DNA of 61,968 nucleotides from Novosphingobium sp. (GTDB lineage: Bacteria; Pseudomonadota; Alphaproteobacteria; Sphingomonadales; Sphingomonadaceae): positions 1-61,968 of the forward strand of contig NZ_JAUYRV010000037.1 of the NCBI RefSeq assembly GCF_030696665.1, read 5' to 3'. Below the pieces are notes generated by a model, which was not told the DNA's origin, did not search any database, and worked only from the letters and a program-made list of their open reading frames with translations. The translations under genes were made by a program, and so were the position numbers. Below are positions 34,717 to 45,566 of the stretch, in pieces. Within the stretch, counting starts at the first letter, position 1; every line of letters begins with the position of its first letter.

Positions 34717-36458
34717 ACGCACTCACTGCTTCCGCCGCCATCGCCTCAGGCCGGGTCAAGCTCGCCAACGTCCGCCAGCGCTCGCTGGTAGAGGCGAAAG
34801 TGCGCGTGCTGGTCGTCGCGTTCCTGTTCCTGTTTGCAGGCTTCGCAGCCTTCGCCCGCATTCTCCAGCTCGGCTTCTTTGAAGAAGCACCGGAACGGCG
34901 CTCGCTCGCCGAAGCGCTGCTGCCCCCGCGCGGCGAGATTACTGACCGCAACGGCGTGCCGCTGGCGCGCGCGTTCCCAGCCTATGCGCTGTGGTACAAT
35001 CCCAAGGCGTTCGGTGAAAAGGGCCAGCCACTGGTCAAATCGCCCGAGGAAGTTGCCACTGCGTTGATGCAGATTTTCCCCGATGCCGACCAAGCCGATC
35101 TGCTGCGTCGCCTGAAATCCGACAAGCCCAGCTACCTGATCCGCCGGGTCATGCCCGAAGAGGCCAACCGCATCTTCGCGCTTGGCGAACCCGCGCTCGA
35201 GTTCCCGCGTGAGAACCAGCGCTACTATCCACAAGGCTCGCTCGGCGCGCACGTGCTCGGCTATGTCGATGGCGAGGGCAAGGGCCACGTCGGTATGGAG
35301 CAGGTGCTGGAAAAGCAGTTGCTCGATCCTGCACAGCGTGGCCGCCCCGTCTCGCTGTCGATCGACATGCGCGCGCAAGGAGCGCTTGAGGACGAACTTG
35401 GCCGGGGCATGATGGAGACCGAGGCCAAGGGCGCGGCGGGTATCATTCTTGATGTGGATACCGGCGAAGTGGTTGCTTTGGCCTCGCTGCCTTCGTTCAA
35501 TCCCAACCGTTCGGACATGGCCTACAACGATCTGGTGTTCAACAAGGTCACCAATCAGGTCTACGAACTCGGCTCCACCTTCAAGCCGCTGTCGGTCGCC
35601 GCAGCGATTGATGCAGGCGTGGTGACTGACCTTTCGGTCCGCTATCCCGCCAATCGCCCGCTGGAAATCGGCGGCTTCCGTATTCGTGACAGCCACCCCT
35701 TCGGTGCCTCGCTCAATGTGCCAGAGGCCCTGATCCACTCGTCCAACATCGTCACTGCGCAAGTGGCAGACAAGCTGGGCGGGCCTGCGTTGAAGAAGAC
35801 AATGGCCGCGCTCGGCATGAACGAGCGGCCCTATATCGAACTGCCTGCACGCGGCTTCCCGCTTTGGCCGCGCGGGCATGAGAAGTCCGGCGAATGGGCG
35901 CGCATCACCACAATGACGGTCAGCTACGGCCACGGCATCGCGGTCACCCCGCTCCACCTTGCCGCCGCTTATGCCGCGATGGTCAATGGCGGCGTGTGGC
36001 GTCCTGCCACGCTGTTCAAGGTCGATCCGGCAAAGGCCCCCGAAGGCCGCCGCGTGTTCAAGGCCTCCACCAGTGCGCGCATGCGCCAGTTGCTGCGCAT
36101 GATTGTGGTCGATGGCACCGGTAAATCCGCCAACGCTCCCGGCTTCCGCGTTGGCGGCAAGACGGGTTCTGCGGAAAAGCCCGGCGGCAAGGGCGGCTAC
36201 AACCGCACGTCGCTCGTTGCTACCTTTGCCGCTGCATTCCCGATGGACAAACCGCGCTATGTCGTGATCGCCATGCTGGATGAGCCAAAGGGCACCGCGG
36301 CGACCTCGTTCCAGCGTACTGCCGCATGGAATGCCGGTCCCATCGTTGGTCGCGTAATCCCCCGCGTCGGCCCGTTCTTGGGCGTTGTGCCTGATGACAC
36401 GCGCGACATCGACATCTCCGATCTTTCGCCGCTGGTCGGCAATGGAAATGGCGAATGA
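34713..36458 (+). CDS. ftsI: peptidoglycan D,D-transpeptidase FtsI (PBP3)
   Basis: 581-residue class B penicillin-binding protein that cross-links septal peptidoglycan with FtsW. One N-terminal TM (about residues 31-51), a pedestal domain (EITDRNGVPLARAFP, GADLQD-like region PSYLIRRVMPEE), then the transpeptidase: catalytic Ser288 in GSTFKPL, SSN at 343-345 and KTG at 483-485. GTG start overlaps the ftsL stop. Near-normal length for the family. Confidence 0.96.
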   Translation: MNALTASAAIASGRVKLANVRQRSLVEAKVRVLVVAFLFLFAGFAAFARILQLGFFEEAPERRSLAEALLPPRGEITDRNGVPLARAFPAYALWYNPKAFGEKGQPLVKSPEEVATALMQIFPDADQADLLRRLKSDKPSYLIRRVMPEEANRIFALGEPALEFPRENQRYYPQGSLGAHVLGYVDGEGKGHVGMEQVLEKQLLDPAQRGRPVSLSIDMRAQGALEDELGRGMMETEAKGAAGIILDVDTGEVVALASLPSFNPNRSDMAYNDLVFNKVTNQVYELGSTFKPLSVAAAIDAGVVTDLSVRYPANRPLEIGGFRIRDSHPFGASLNVPEALIHSSNIVTAQVADKLGGPALKKTMAALGMNERPYIELPARGFPLWPRGHEKSGEWARITTMTVSYGHGIAVTPLHLAAAYAAMVNGGVWRPATLFKVDPAKAPEGRRVFKASTSARMRQLLRMIVVDGTGKSANAPGFRVGGKTGSAEKPGGKGGYNRTSLVATFAAAFPMDKPRYVVIAMLDEPKGTAATSFQRTAAWNAGPIVGRVIPRVGPFLGVVPDDTRDIDISDLSPLVGNGNGE

Positions 36459-37903
36459 AGCTCGGGCCGATCCTTGAAGCTGCGGGCTTTCCGGCAGCAG
36501 GCGGTGATGCAAACGTAACCGGCTTTGCCATCGATCACCGCAAGGTCGCCCCTGGCACGGTATTCGGCGCATTCCCCGGCGCGCGCTTCAATGGTGAGGA
36601 TTTCATTGCCGATGCGGTGAAGGCAGGCGCCGTCGCCGTGGTCGCGCGCCCTGAAGCAATGGTCGAAGGCGCCGTCCACGTTGCCGATGCCGAACCGCGC
36701 CGCGCCTTCGCGGCGCTGGCCTCGCGCTTTTTCCAGCCGGTGCCCGAAACCGTCGTCGCCGTCACTGGCACCAACGGCAAGACTTCCACGGTCGAGATGA
36801 CACGCCAGATCTGGCGCATGGCGGGCCATTCAGCGGCCTCTATCGGCACGCTGGGCGTCACCACGGCGGATGAAAGCGTCTCCACCGGCCTCACCACGCC
36901 GGATATCGTCACATTCCTTTCGAACATGACCGGCCTTGCCCGCGAAGGCGTGACGCACGTTGCCTATGAAGCCTCCAGCCACGGCCTCTCGCAGTTCCGC
37001 AACGAAGGCCTGCTCGTTGTGGCAGGAGCCTTCACCAACCTCAGCCGCGACCATCTCGATTATCACGCGACGATGGAAGAGTACTTCGCCGCCAAGATGC
37101 GCCTGTTCGATCATGTGGTCGCCGATGGCGGCACAGCGGTGATCTGGGCGGACGATGAGTGGTCGAAACGTGCAATAGGTCACGCGCAGAAGCGCGGCTT
37201 GCAACTGTTCACCGTCGGCCGCAACGGAACCGCAATCCGCCTTGTCGGCCGCACTCCCACGCAACTGGGCCAGACGCTCGATATCGAATGGCAGGGCAAA
37301 GCGCGCAAGATCGCCCTGCCGCTGATCGGTGCCTATCAGGCCGCAAACGCGCTGGTTTCAGCGGGCCTCGCGCTTGCCTCGGGTGGCGATGCCGCCGCGG
37401 TGTTCGATGCGCTGACACGCCTTCAGCCCGTGCGCGGACGGCTTGAACGCGCCGCCATCAACCGCGCCGGCGCGCCGGTCTATGTCGACTACGCCCACAC
37501 GCCCGACGCCATCGAAGCCGCTATCGACGCACTACGCCCGCACGTGCAGGGCCGCCTGATCACCGTGTTCGGCGCTGGCGGAGATCGCGATGGCGGCAAA
37601 CGCCCGGAAATGGGCCGTGCCGCTTGTGCCGGGTCCGATGTGGTCATTGTCACGGACGACAATCCACGCGGCGAAGATCCTGCGGCCATCCGCGCCGCCG
37701 TGTTCGCCGGGTGTGATGGCAAAGCGCGCGAGATCGGTGACCGCCGCACCGCCATCGCCGCCGCCATTGCCGATGCAGGACGCGACGATATAGTGCTCGT
37801 CGCTGGCAAAGGGCACGAACAGGGACAGATCGTGGGCAGGGGCGATGCCATGCGCGTCCTGCCGTTCGATGATGTCGAGGTTGCCAGGGAGTGTACGACA
37901 TGA
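36455..37903 (+). CDS. murE: UDP-MurNAc-L-alanyl-D-glutamate--2,6-diaminopimelate ligase
   Basis: 482-residue Mur ligase adding the third residue of the stem peptide. ATP loop VTGTNGKTSTVEM, the lysine/carbamate region and the specificity motif DNPRGEDP: DNPR marks meso-diaminopimelate rather than lysine as substrate. GHEQGQ near the C-terminus is also family-typical. ATGA overlaps at both ends couple it to ftsI and murF. Confidence 0.96.
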   Translation: MKLGPILEAAGFPAAGGDANVTGFAIDHRKVAPGTVFGAFPGARFNGEDFIADAVKAGAVAVVARPEAMVEGAVHVADAEPRRAFAALASRFFQPVPETVVAVTGTNGKTSTVEMTRQIWRMAGHSAASIGTLGVTTADESVSTGLTTPDIVTFLSNMTGLAREGVTHVAYEASSHGLSQFRNEGLLVVAGAFTNLSRDHLDYHATMEEYFAAKMRLFDHVVADGGTAVIWADDEWSKRAIGHAQKRGLQLFTVGRNGTAIRLVGRTPTQLGQTLDIEWQGKARKIALPLIGAYQAANALVSAGLALASGGDAAAVFDALTRLQPVRGRLERAAINRAGAPVYVDYAHTPDAIEAAIDALRPHVQGRLITVFGAGGDRDGGKRPEMGRAACAGSDVVIVTDDNPRGEDPAAIRAAVFAGCDGKAREIGDRRTAIAAAIADAGRDDIVLVAGKGHEQGQIVGRGDAMRVLPFDDVEVARECTT

Positions 37904-39369
37904 CCGCTCATCCCGCCTTGATAGCATGGCCTGAGGACCCGTCCGATGCGGCGGGTCTTGCGCTATGGACCAGCGACGAAATCGCAGCTGCCACCGGCGG
38001 GCGCGCCAGTGCCCCGTTCGCGGTCTCGGGTGTTGAAATTGACAGCCGGGATGTGGTGGACGGTGATCTGTTCTTCGCGCTGAAGGGTGAAACTTCCGAC
38101 GGTCACCGCTATCTCGAAGGTGCCGCCGGTCGCGGCGCGCCCGGCGCAGTGGTGGAACACGCCACGTTCGCCCCGCACGTGCTGGTGCCCGATACGATGG
38201 CCGCACTCGAAGCGCTGGGGCGCCATGCCCGCGCGCGCGTCGACGCCGGGATCATCGGCGTCACCGGCTCTGCGGGCAAGACCGGCGTCAAGGAAGCGCT
38301 CTACGCTGCGCTGGATCGCGCAAGCCGGGGCCGCGCCCATCGTTCGGTCAAGAGTTACAACAATCATGTCGGCGTGCCGCTCAGCCTCGCCCGCATGCCC
38401 GCTTCCACCCGTTTCGGCGTGTTCGAGATGGGCATGAATCACGCTGGCGAACTTGCCGCGCTGACGCGGATGGTTCGCCCGCACGTGGCCATCGTTACCA
38501 CCATTGCGCCAGCCCACATCGGCCATTTCGCCGGTGAGGAAGACATTGCCGATGCGAAAGGCGAAATCTTCGAAGGGCTTGAACCCGGTGGCATTGCCAT
38601 CATCCCTGCCGACAGCCGCCACCGCGAACGCTTGCGCGCCAAAGCCTGCCAGCATGCCGCGCGCGTTGTCAGCTTCGGGATCGCGGCCGACGCGGATGTC
38701 CGCCTGCTTGATGCCGTGCCCGCACCCGGCGGCGGCACGCTGGTGACGGCAGACCTCGGCGGTCGCAAGGTTTGCTACACGATTGCGCAACCGGGCGAAC
38801 ACTGGGTTGCCAATTCACTGGCAATCATGGCGGCGGTTGATGCCATTGGCGGCGATCTCGGCGCGGCAGGTCTCGCCCTTGCGGAGATGGAAGGCCTTGC
38901 CGGTCGCGGCGCGCGCCACACCATCCCGGCGCAAGGTGGTGACGCTTCGGGCAAGGCGCTTCTGATCGACGAAAGCTACAACGCCAACCCTGCATCAATG
39001 GCGGTAACGCTGCGCCAACTTGGGCAAACCGTCGCTACGCGCCGCGTCGCCATCCTTGGCGCGATGCGTGAACTGGGGGCTGACGAAGCGCGCTACCACG
39101 CGGACCTCGTCGGCCCGATTGCTGAAGGGAAGGTCGACCGCCTGATCCTCGTCGGCCCCGAAATGGCGGCATTGGCGCAAGCCTTGGGGAAAAGCGGCAA
39201 TGCCTCGCTTGCCGCCCGAATCGATGTGGCGCATGTGCAGACGGCGGCCGAAGCGGCAGAATGTCTCGCGGCCGATGGCGTGCGTGGCGGTGATGCCTTG
39301 CTCGTCAAGGGGTCGAATTCGGTAGGTTTGGGCGCGATCGTGCGTTCGCTTGCCGCCAAGGAACAGTGA
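37900..39369 (+). CDS. murF: UDP-MurNAc-tripeptide--D-Ala-D-Ala ligase
   Basis: 489-residue Mur ligase that adds D-Ala-D-Ala to complete the UDP-MurNAc-pentapeptide. ATP loop GVTGSAGKTGVKEAL, FEMGMNHAGELAAL, and DESYNANPASM are clear MurF signatures. Start ATG 37900 (ATGA overlap with murE); a GTG three codons earlier is open but less likely. mraY starts on the very next base after its stop. Confidence 0.96.
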   Translation: MTAHPALIAWPEDPSDAAGLALWTSDEIAAATGGRASAPFAVSGVEIDSRDVVDGDLFFALKGETSDGHRYLEGAAGRGAPGAVVEHATFAPHVLVPDTMAALEALGRHARARVDAGIIGVTGSAGKTGVKEALYAALDRASRGRAHRSVKSYNNHVGVPLSLARMPASTRFGVFEMGMNHAGELAALTRMVRPHVAIVTTIAPAHIGHFAGEEDIADAKGEIFEGLEPGGIAIIPADSRHRERLRAKACQHAARVVSFGIAADADVRLLDAVPAPGGGTLVTADLGGRKVCYTIAQPGEHWVANSLAIMAAVDAIGGDLGAAGLALAEMEGLAGRGARHTIPAQGGDASGKALLIDESYNANPASMAVTLRQLGQTVATRRVAILGAMRELGADEARYHADLVGPIAEGKVDRLILVGPEMAALAQALGKSGNASLAARIDVAHVQTAAEAAECLAADGVRGGDALLVKGSNSVGLGAIVRSLAAKEQ

Positions 39370-40434
39370 ATGCTCTACCAGCTGGCCGAATGGCTGAATT
39401 TTGAAGGTTTCAGCAACCTCATCCGCTACCAGACGTTCCGTGCCGGCATCACGCTGCTGACCGCGCTCGTCATTGGCCTGATCATCGGGCCGCGCTTCAT
39501 TAACATGCTGCGCGTGCGGCAGGGCAAAGGCCAGCCGATCCGCGAGGACGGCCCCCAATCCCACCTCGCCAAGCGCGGCACGCCCACGATGGGCGGGTTG
39601 ATGATCGTGACTGCGCTTTTGCTGTCGCTGCTATTGTGGATGGACGTAACCAGCCACCTGTTGTGGGCCTGCATCGTCGTCACGCTCGGCTTCGGGCTGA
39701 TCGGCTTTCTGGATGACTATGACAAGGTCACCAAGTATGCGCACAAGGGCGTGCCTGCCAAAGTGCGCCTTGCCGGTGAATTCGTCGTCGCCGCTGTTGC
39801 GGCGTGGCTCGCTGTAGGTGAAACGAACCTCTATGTGCCGGTGTTCAGCAACCTCTACGTGCCGCTCGGGCCTTTCTATTACCTTTTCGCGATCTTCGTG
39901 ATCGTGGGCGCGGGCAATGCCGTCAACCTGACTGACGGGCTTGATGGTCTGGCGATTATGCCCGTGATCATTGCTGCAGGCACTTTCGCGATCATTGCCT
40001 ACCTTGCTGGCCGCGTGGACTATTCCTCGTATCTCGGCATTCCGCACGTGAAGGGTGCAGGCGAACTGGCGATCTTCTGTGCAGCGATGATGGGGGCGGG
40101 GCTGGCGTTCCTGTGGTTCAACGCGCCGCCTGCCGCCGTGTTCATGGGCGATACCGGCAGTCTCGCGCTTGGCGGCGCACTCGGTGTCATCGCCGTTGCC
40201 GCCCATCACGAAATCGTGCTGGCCATTGTCGGCGGGCTGTTCGTGATGGAAGCCGTGTCGGTGATCGTGCAGGTTGCGGTCTACAAACGCACCGGCAAGC
40301 GGGTGTTCCGTATGGCTCCGATCCACCACCACTTCGAACAGCTCGGCTGGAAGGAATCGACCGTCGTGATCCGCTTCTGGATCGTGTCGATCGTGCTCGC
40401 ACTGATCGGCCTTGCCACGCTGAAGGTGCGATGA
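39370..40434 (+). CDS. mraY: phospho-N-acetylmuramoyl-pentapeptide-transferase
   Basis: 354-residue inner-membrane enzyme with about ten helices that transfers phospho-MurNAc-pentapeptide to undecaprenyl phosphate, forming lipid I. Conserved loops: [23 protein letters not shown] (Mg-binding DD), [13 protein letters not shown], and the His-rich APIHHHFE. Stop overlaps murD (ATGA). Confidence 0.97.
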   Translation: MLYQLAEWLNFEGFSNLIRYQTFRAGITLLTALVIGLIIGPRFINMLRVRQGKGQPIREDGPQSHLAKRGTPTMGGLMIVTALLLSLLLWMDVTSHLLWACIVVTLGFGLIGFLDDYDKVTKYAHKGVPAKVRLAGEFVVAAVAAWLAVGETNLYVPVFSNLYVPLGPFYYLFAIFVIVGAGNAVNLTDGLDGLAIMPVIIAAGTFAIIAYLAGRVDYSSYLGIPHVKGAGELAIFCAAMMGAGLAFLWFNAPPAAVFMGDTGSLALGGALGVIAVAAHHEIVLAIVGGLFVMEAVSVIVQVAVYKRTGKRVFRMAPIHHHFEQLGWKESTVVIRFWIVSIVLALIGLATLKVR

Positions 40435-41762
40435 TCGTCTCGTCTGCCTTTTCCGGCAAACGCTTTGCGGTGCTCGGCCTTGCCCGTTCGGGGCAGGCCA
40501 GCGTCGAAGCGCTGCTGGCGGGCGGGGCAGACGTTACCGTGTGGGATGCCCGCGAAGAACCGCGCGCAGCCTATGAAGGGCGCTGCCAGATTGCCGATCC
40601 GCTGACGATTGACCTCACCGGCTTTGCGGGCGTGGTCGTCAGCCCCGGCGTGCCGCTCAACCGTCATCCCATCGCCGCCCATGCTGCATCCTTCGGTGTG
40701 CCGGTGATTGGCGATATTGAACTGTTCGCACAGGCCCGCGCCGATCTTCCGACACATCGCGTGGTTGGCATCACTGGCACCAACGGCAAATCGACCACCA
40801 CGATGCTGGTCCACCACATCTGCCATGCCGCAGGGCTGGAAGCACGATTGGGCGGTAACATCGGCCTGCCGATCCTCGGGCAAGAACCACTCCCGGCAGG
40901 CGGTGTTTATGTGTTGGAACTGTCGAGCTACCAGATCGACCTGACGCAAAGCCTCGATTGCGATGTCGCTGCGCTGATCAACCTCAGCCCCGATCACCTT
41001 GACCGCTACGAAGGTTTCGCTGGTTACGCAGCCGCCAAAGCCCGCCTGTTCCAGATGCAAGGCCCTCGCAACGATGCAGTATTCGGCTGCGGTGACGAAC
41101 ATACATTGGCCATCGCGCGCGAAACATCTGCACGCCACGATGTGGGCTATGTCCATGTGGTGCAGCCCGACGCGCTGGAAGGGCAGGGCGCTTGGCCCTC
41201 ACTGCAGGGTCCGCACAACCTGCAGAACGCAGCCATCGCCGTGGAAATCGCGCAGCATCTTGGCATTGCCGAGGGGGTCTGGCGGCCCGCCCTTGCCAGC
41301 TTCGTCGGTCTGCCGCACCGCATGGAGCGGGTCGCTGAAGCGGATGGCGTGCTGTTCGTGAACGACAGCAAGGCCACCAACGCAGCCTCTACCGCGCCTG
41401 CGCTTGGCGCTTACCCACGCATCCACTGGATTTTGGGTGGCCTGCCGAAAAGCGACAATCTGGACGAATGCGCACCCTATTTCGGCAATGTGGTCGCGGC
41501 CTACACCATCGGTGAAGCCGGACCGATGTTCGCCGATATTCTCGATCCCCTGATGCCCGTCACCCGCAGCGAGATGATGTGCGATGCGGTGCGCCAGGCG
41601 ATGGACGCATCGCAGCCCGGCGATGTCGTCATGCTGTCTCCGGCCTGTGCCAGCTTCGATCAATTCCGCGATTTTGAGGCGCGTGGCGACAGCTTCCGCC
41701 AGATCGTCGAGGCATTGATCGAAGATCGCGAAAGCCCCTGTCCTCCGGGAACCGGCAAATGA
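40431..41762 (+). CDS. murD: UDP-MurNAc-L-alanine--D-glutamate ligase
   Basis: 443-residue Mur ligase adding D-Glu to UDP-MurNAc-L-Ala. N-terminal Rossmann-like [24 protein letters not shown] loop [21 protein letters not shown] and [10 protein letters not shown] are family signatures. ATG 40431 fixed by the mraY overlap; ftsW starts within its stop. Confidence 0.96.
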   Translation: MIVSSAFSGKRFAVLGLARSGQASVEALLAGGADVTVWDAREEPRAAYEGRCQIADPLTIDLTGFAGVVVSPGVPLNRHPIAAHAASFGVPVIGDIELFAQARADLPTHRVVGITGTNGKSTTTMLVHHICHAAGLEARLGGNIGLPILGQEPLPAGGVYVLELSSYQIDLTQSLDCDVAALINLSPDHLDRYEGFAGYAAAKARLFQMQGPRNDAVFGCGDEHTLAIARETSARHDVGYVHVVQPDALEGQGAWPSLQGPHNLQNAAIAVEIAQHLGIAEGVWRPALASFVGLPHRMERVAEADGVLFVNDSKATNAASTAPALGAYPRIHWILGGLPKSDNLDECAPYFGNVVAAYTIGEAGPMFADILDPLMPVTRSEMMCDAVRQAMDASQPGDVVMLSPACASFDQFRDFEARGDSFRQIVEALIEDRESPCPPGTGK

Positions 41763-42994
41763 GTACCGCGCCCACGCCCACTCGCCTTGTCACCACCACC
41801 ACACCCGATGGCGGTGTGCGCGTCACAGGCCACGGCGCGCGCTTCCGCCGCACCCGTCGCAGCGAATTGCTGATCTGGTGGCGCGAGATTGATCGCGTGC
41901 TGCTGACGTTGGTCTTCTCGCTCGTGGCCATCGGCTGCATTGCAGTTGCCGCTTCGTCGCCTGCCAGCGCGCATCGCCTTTCGACCACTGCAAAGAAGCT
42001 GGCCGACCTTTACTTCTTCTGGGCGCATTTGCGCTGGGTTGCGGTCGGCATGGTGGCAATGTTCTTCGCCTCGGTCCTGCCCAAGGAAGCGGCGCGGCGT
42101 GCGGCCATCCTTCTTGCCGCCGCTATGGTCATTGGTTTGATGCTCGTCCCGCTGGTCGGCAGCGAAGTGAAAGGCGCGCGCCGCTGGCTGTGGCTCGGTT
42201 TCAGCCTACAGCCTTCAGAGTTTCTCAAACCCGGTTTTGCCATTGCGATGGCCTGGGTGCTGTCGTGGCGCGTGCGCGATCCTAACCTACCGGTTATCCC
42301 TATCACCGTTGCCATGATGGCGCTGGTCGGCGCATTGCTGATGGCGCAGCCTGATTTTGGATCGACAGTGCTGTTCGGCGGCGTGTGGTTCGTGCTGGTG
42401 CTGCTCTCGGGCCTGTCGCTTACCAAGATCCTGTGGTCGATGGGCGCGGGCGTTGTCGGCGTGATTGCGGCCTATCTGTTCTATCCCAATGCCACCAATC
42501 GCATCGACAGCTTCCTGTCGGGCGGCAGCGAGTTCGATCAGGTTGATCTCGCCATGCGCACACTCACCAACGGTGGGTGGAGCGGCACTGGCCTCTGGCT
42601 CGGCAGCCGCAAGAACGCCTTGCCCGAAGCTCACACCGACTACATCTTTTCGGTGATCGGAGAGGAATTCGGGCTGATTGCCTGCGCGGTCATCGTGATG
42701 ATCTATTGTGCAATCGCGCTGCGCGTGCTGATGCGCCTGCTTGACGAGGACGACCTGTTCACCATCCTTGCCGCTGCCGGGTTGACCGCGCAGTTGGTGG
42801 GGCAGGCGTTCATCAACATCCTCGTCAACCTGCAACTGTTCCCATCGAAAGGCATGACCTTGCCGCTGATCAGCTATGGCGGATCGTCAACCATCGCGCT
42901 TCTCCTTGGCGTCGGGCTGCTGCTCGCGATCACGCGGCGCAACCCCTATCTCTCGCGTGAGAAGTTCGACATTTCGGAACTGGTGCGCAAATGA
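41759..42994 (+). CDS. ftsW: septal peptidoglycan polymerase FtsW
   Basis: 411-residue SEDS glycosyltransferase with about ten membrane helices that polymerises lipid II at the septum with FtsI. Conserved: KGARRWLWLGFSLQPSE, AQPDFGSTVLF, the loop EAHTDYIFSVIGEEFG and MTLPLISYGGSS. The cytoplasmic N-terminus (~40 residues) is longer and Thr/Arg-rich. Overlaps murD and murG by 4 bases. Confidence 0.95.
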   Translation: MSTAPTPTRLVTTTTPDGGVRVTGHGARFRRTRRSELLIWWREIDRVLLTLVFSLVAIGCIAVAASSPASAHRLSTTAKKLADLYFFWAHLRWVAVGMVAMFFASVLPKEAARRAAILLAAAMVIGLMLVPLVGSEVKGARRWLWLGFSLQPSEFLKPGFAIAMAWVLSWRVRDPNLPVIPITVAMMALVGALLMAQPDFGSTVLFGGVWFVLVLLSGLSLTKILWSMGAGVVGVIAAYLFYPNATNRIDSFLSGGSEFDQVDLAMRTLTNGGWSGTGLWLGSRKNALPEAHTDYIFSVIGEEFGLIACAVIVMIYCAIALRVLMRLLDEDDLFTILAAAGLTAQLVGQAFINILVNLQLFPSKGMTLPLISYGGSSTIALLLGVGLLLAITRRNPYLSREKFDISELVRK

Positions 42995-44157
42995 GCGGCG
43001 CTTCACGGCACTACGTCCTCGCTGCAGGCGGCACCGGCGGGCACCTGATCCCGGCGTTTGCGCTGGCGGTAGAGCTAGAGCGGCGCGGCCATCACGTGGC
43101 TCTGGTCACGGACGACCGCGGCGCAAAGATCCCCGGCAAGCCCGATTTCATGCCCGCACACGTGCTTCCCGCCGGGCGTATGGCCAAGAACCCCGTCGCC
43201 ATGCTCAAGGGCCTGCGCGCCATCTGGCAAGGCCGTGCGATGGCGCTGCGCCTGTTCGAAAGCTTCCAGCCCTCCTGCGTGATCGGCTTTGGCGGCTACC
43301 CCGCATTGCCCGCACTGCTGGCGGCGCGTGCGGCAAAGATCCCGACGGTGATCCACGAACAGAACGCCGTGCTGGGCCGCGTGAACCGCTACCTTGCAGG
43401 CCGCGTCGACGCCATCGCCACCGCCTATGCCGAGATCGACCGGCTCGATCCCAAGCTTTGGGGCAAGGTCCACCGCGTCGGCAATCCGGTGCGCCCCGAA
43501 GTGCTGGCCCTGCGTGGTGAGTCTTTCCCCGAATTCACCGACGACAGCCTGCTGCGCGTACTGGTGACCGGCGGTAGCCAAGGCGCATCGATCCTATCCG
43601 AAGTCGTGCCCGATGGCCTCGCCATGCTCCCGCCCGCGTTGCGCCACCGCCTGCAAGTGACGCAGCAGTGCCGCCCGGAAGACCTCGAAGCCGTCCGCGC
43701 ACGCTATGCCAATCACGAAATCCCTGCCGAACTCGGCACCTATTTCGAAGACATGCAGGCGCGCCTTGCCGGAGCGCACCTGTTCATCGGCCGCGCCGGA
43801 GCCTCGACCATCGCCGAACTGACTGCCGTGGGCCGTCCCGCCATCCTGATCCCGCTGCCCATCGCCACCGATGATCACCAAGCCGCCAACACGCGTGAGA
43901 TGGTGTCGGCAGGCGGCGCGCGGGCGATCCGCCAGTCCGGCTTCACCCCCAAGGAACTTGCCAAGCAGATTCAGGTCATGGCCCAGCATCCCCAAACCCT
44001 TGCCAATGCCGCCCACGCCGCGTGGAACTGTGGCCTGCCCAATGCCGTCAGCGATCTTGCCGATCTTGTAGAAAGCTTCGGCGGCGATCCAATCATGGAC
44101 GTGATCCGCGTGGACAAGCGCAGCCCCGCCACCTCCGGGCAGGAGCAGCTGGCATGA
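42991..44157 (+). CDS. murG: UDP-GlcNAc--lipid I GlcNAc transferase
   Basis: 388-residue GT28 enzyme (membrane-associated, cytoplasmic face) converting lipid I to lipid II. Signatures: [16 protein letters not shown] glycine loop, [21 protein letters not shown], and [28 protein letters not shown] overlaps at both ends. Confidence 0.96.
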   Translation: MSGASRHYVLAAGGTGGHLIPAFALAVELERRGHHVALVTDDRGAKIPGKPDFMPAHVLPAGRMAKNPVAMLKGLRAIWQGRAMALRLFESFQPSCVIGFGGYPALPALLAARAAKIPTVIHEQNAVLGRVNRYLAGRVDAIATAYAEIDRLDPKLWGKVHRVGNPVRPEVLALRGESFPEFTDDSLLRVLVTGGSQGASILSEVVPDGLAMLPPALRHRLQVTQQCRPEDLEAVRARYANHEIPAELGTYFEDMQARLAGAHLFIGRAGASTIAELTAVGRPAILIPLPIATDDHQAANTREMVSAGGARAIRQSGFTPKELAKQIQVMAQHPQTLANAAHAAWNCGLPNAVSDLADLVESFGGDPIMDVIRVDKRSPATSGQEQLA

Positions 44158-45566
44158 AGGGCGTCGGCACCGAAATCGGCACGATCCACTTCGTCGGCAT
44201 CGGCGGCATCGGCATGTCCGGCATTGCCGAAGTTATGCACAACATGGGCTATGCGGTGCAAGGGTCCGACATGGCCGAAAGCTATGTCGTTGATGGCCTG
44301 CGCAAGCGCGGCATCAAGGTCCTGATCGGTCAGAAGACCGAAAACGTCGATGGCGTGGCCGTGGTCGTAACCTCGACAGCTGTAAAGCGTGACAATCCCG
44401 AAGTCGTCGCTGCACTCGAAAACCGCATCCCGGTGGTCCGCCGCGCGGAAATGCTGGCCGAACTGATGCGGCTGAAAAGCACCGTTGCGGTCGCGGGCAC
44501 GCACGGAAAGACGACCACCACCTCGATGATCGCATGCCTGCTCGATGCTGGCGGCGTTGACCCGACCGTGATCAACGGCGGCATCATCAACTCCTACGGC
44601 TCCAATGCCCGTCTGGGTGACAGCGACTGGATGGTGGTCGAGGCTGACGAGAGCGACGGCTCGTTCCTGCGGCTCGACGGCACGCTGGCGGTGGTCACCA
44701 ACATCGATCCCGAGCACCTCGACCACTACGGCAGCTTCGACAAGGTGAAGTCCGCCTTCGTCGAATTCATTGAAAACGTGCCCTTCTATGGCGCGGCCAT
44801 GCTGTGCATCGATCACCCCGAAGTCCAGGCGATCATCCCCAAAGTGCGCGACCGCCGCGTGGTAACCTATGGCTTCTCCGCCCAGGCTGACGTGCGCGGC
44901 GAGGCCGTGACACCGATCCCCGGCGGCAATCGCTTCGATGTCCTGCTGCGCCAGCGCGATGGCTCGTTCCGCCGGATCGAGGGTATCGAACTGCCCATGC
45001 CGGGCCGCCACAATGTCCAGAATGCACTCGCGGCCGTGGCCGTGGCAGCGGAAATGGGCGTGTCGGACGAACTGATCTGCACCGGCTTTGCGAAGTTCGG
45101 CGGCGTAAAGCGCCGCTTCACCAAGGTTGGCGAAGTAGCAGGCGCCACAGTCATCGACGATTACGGCCACCACCCGGTCGAAATCCGCGCCGTCCTCGCC
45201 GCCGCGCGTGAGGGCGTGCAGGGCAGGGTGATTGCCGTGGTGCAACCGCACCGCTTCACCCGTCTGCGCGATCACATGGAAGAGTTTCAGGGCGCATTCA
45301 ACGATGCCGATGTGGTCTATGCCGCGCCGGTTTACCCTGCGGGCGAACAGCCGATCGAAGGCGTGGACAGCGCCGCAATGGTCGAAGGTGTCAAGGCGCG
45401 CGGCCACCGCAGCGCGCATCTCATCGCCGGGCCGGATGCATTGGCCAAGGAACTCGCTGCCACCGTGCAGCCGGGTGACATGGTTGTCTGCCTCGGCGCT
45501 GGCGACATTACGAAATGGGCCGCCGGGTTGGCCGATGCCATTGCGGCTGAGAGGGCTGCGGCGTGA
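44154..45566 (+). CDS. murC: UDP-N-acetylmuramate--L-alanine ligase
   Basis: 470-residue Mur ligase adding L-Ala to UDP-MurNAc, the first stem-peptide step. [18 protein letters not shown] loop [26 protein letters not shown], and YGHHPVEI are diagnostic. Starts inside the murG stop (ATGA) and ends inside the murB start (GTGA). Confidence 0.97.
   Translation: MKGVGTEIGTIHFVGIGGIGMSGIAEVMHNMGYAVQGSDMAESYVVDGLRKRGIKVLIGQKTENVDGVAVVVTSTAVKRDNPEVVAALENRIPVVRRAEMLAELMRLKSTVAVAGTHGKTTTTSMIACLLDAGGVDPTVINGGIINSYGSNARLGDSDWMVVEADESDGSFLRLDGTLAVVTNIDPEHLDHYGSFDKVKSAFVEFIENVPFYGAAMLCIDHPEVQAIIPKVRDRRVVTYGFSAQADVRGEAVTPIPGGNRFDVLLRQRDGSFRRIEGIELPMPGRHNVQNALAAVAVAAEMGVSDELICTGFAKFGGVKRRFTKVGEVAGATVIDDYGHHPVEIRAVLAAAREGVQGRVIAVVQPHRFTRLRDHMEEFQGAFNDADVVYAAPVYPAGEQPIEGVDSAAMVEGVKARGHRSAHLIAGPDALAKELAATVQPGDMVVCLGAGDITKWAAGLADAIAAERAAA

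Noticed and set aside
34746..36572. 608-codon open frame opposite ftsI
   Set aside because: Same codon-bias shadow; ftsI in the opposite strand has all transpeptidase motifs.
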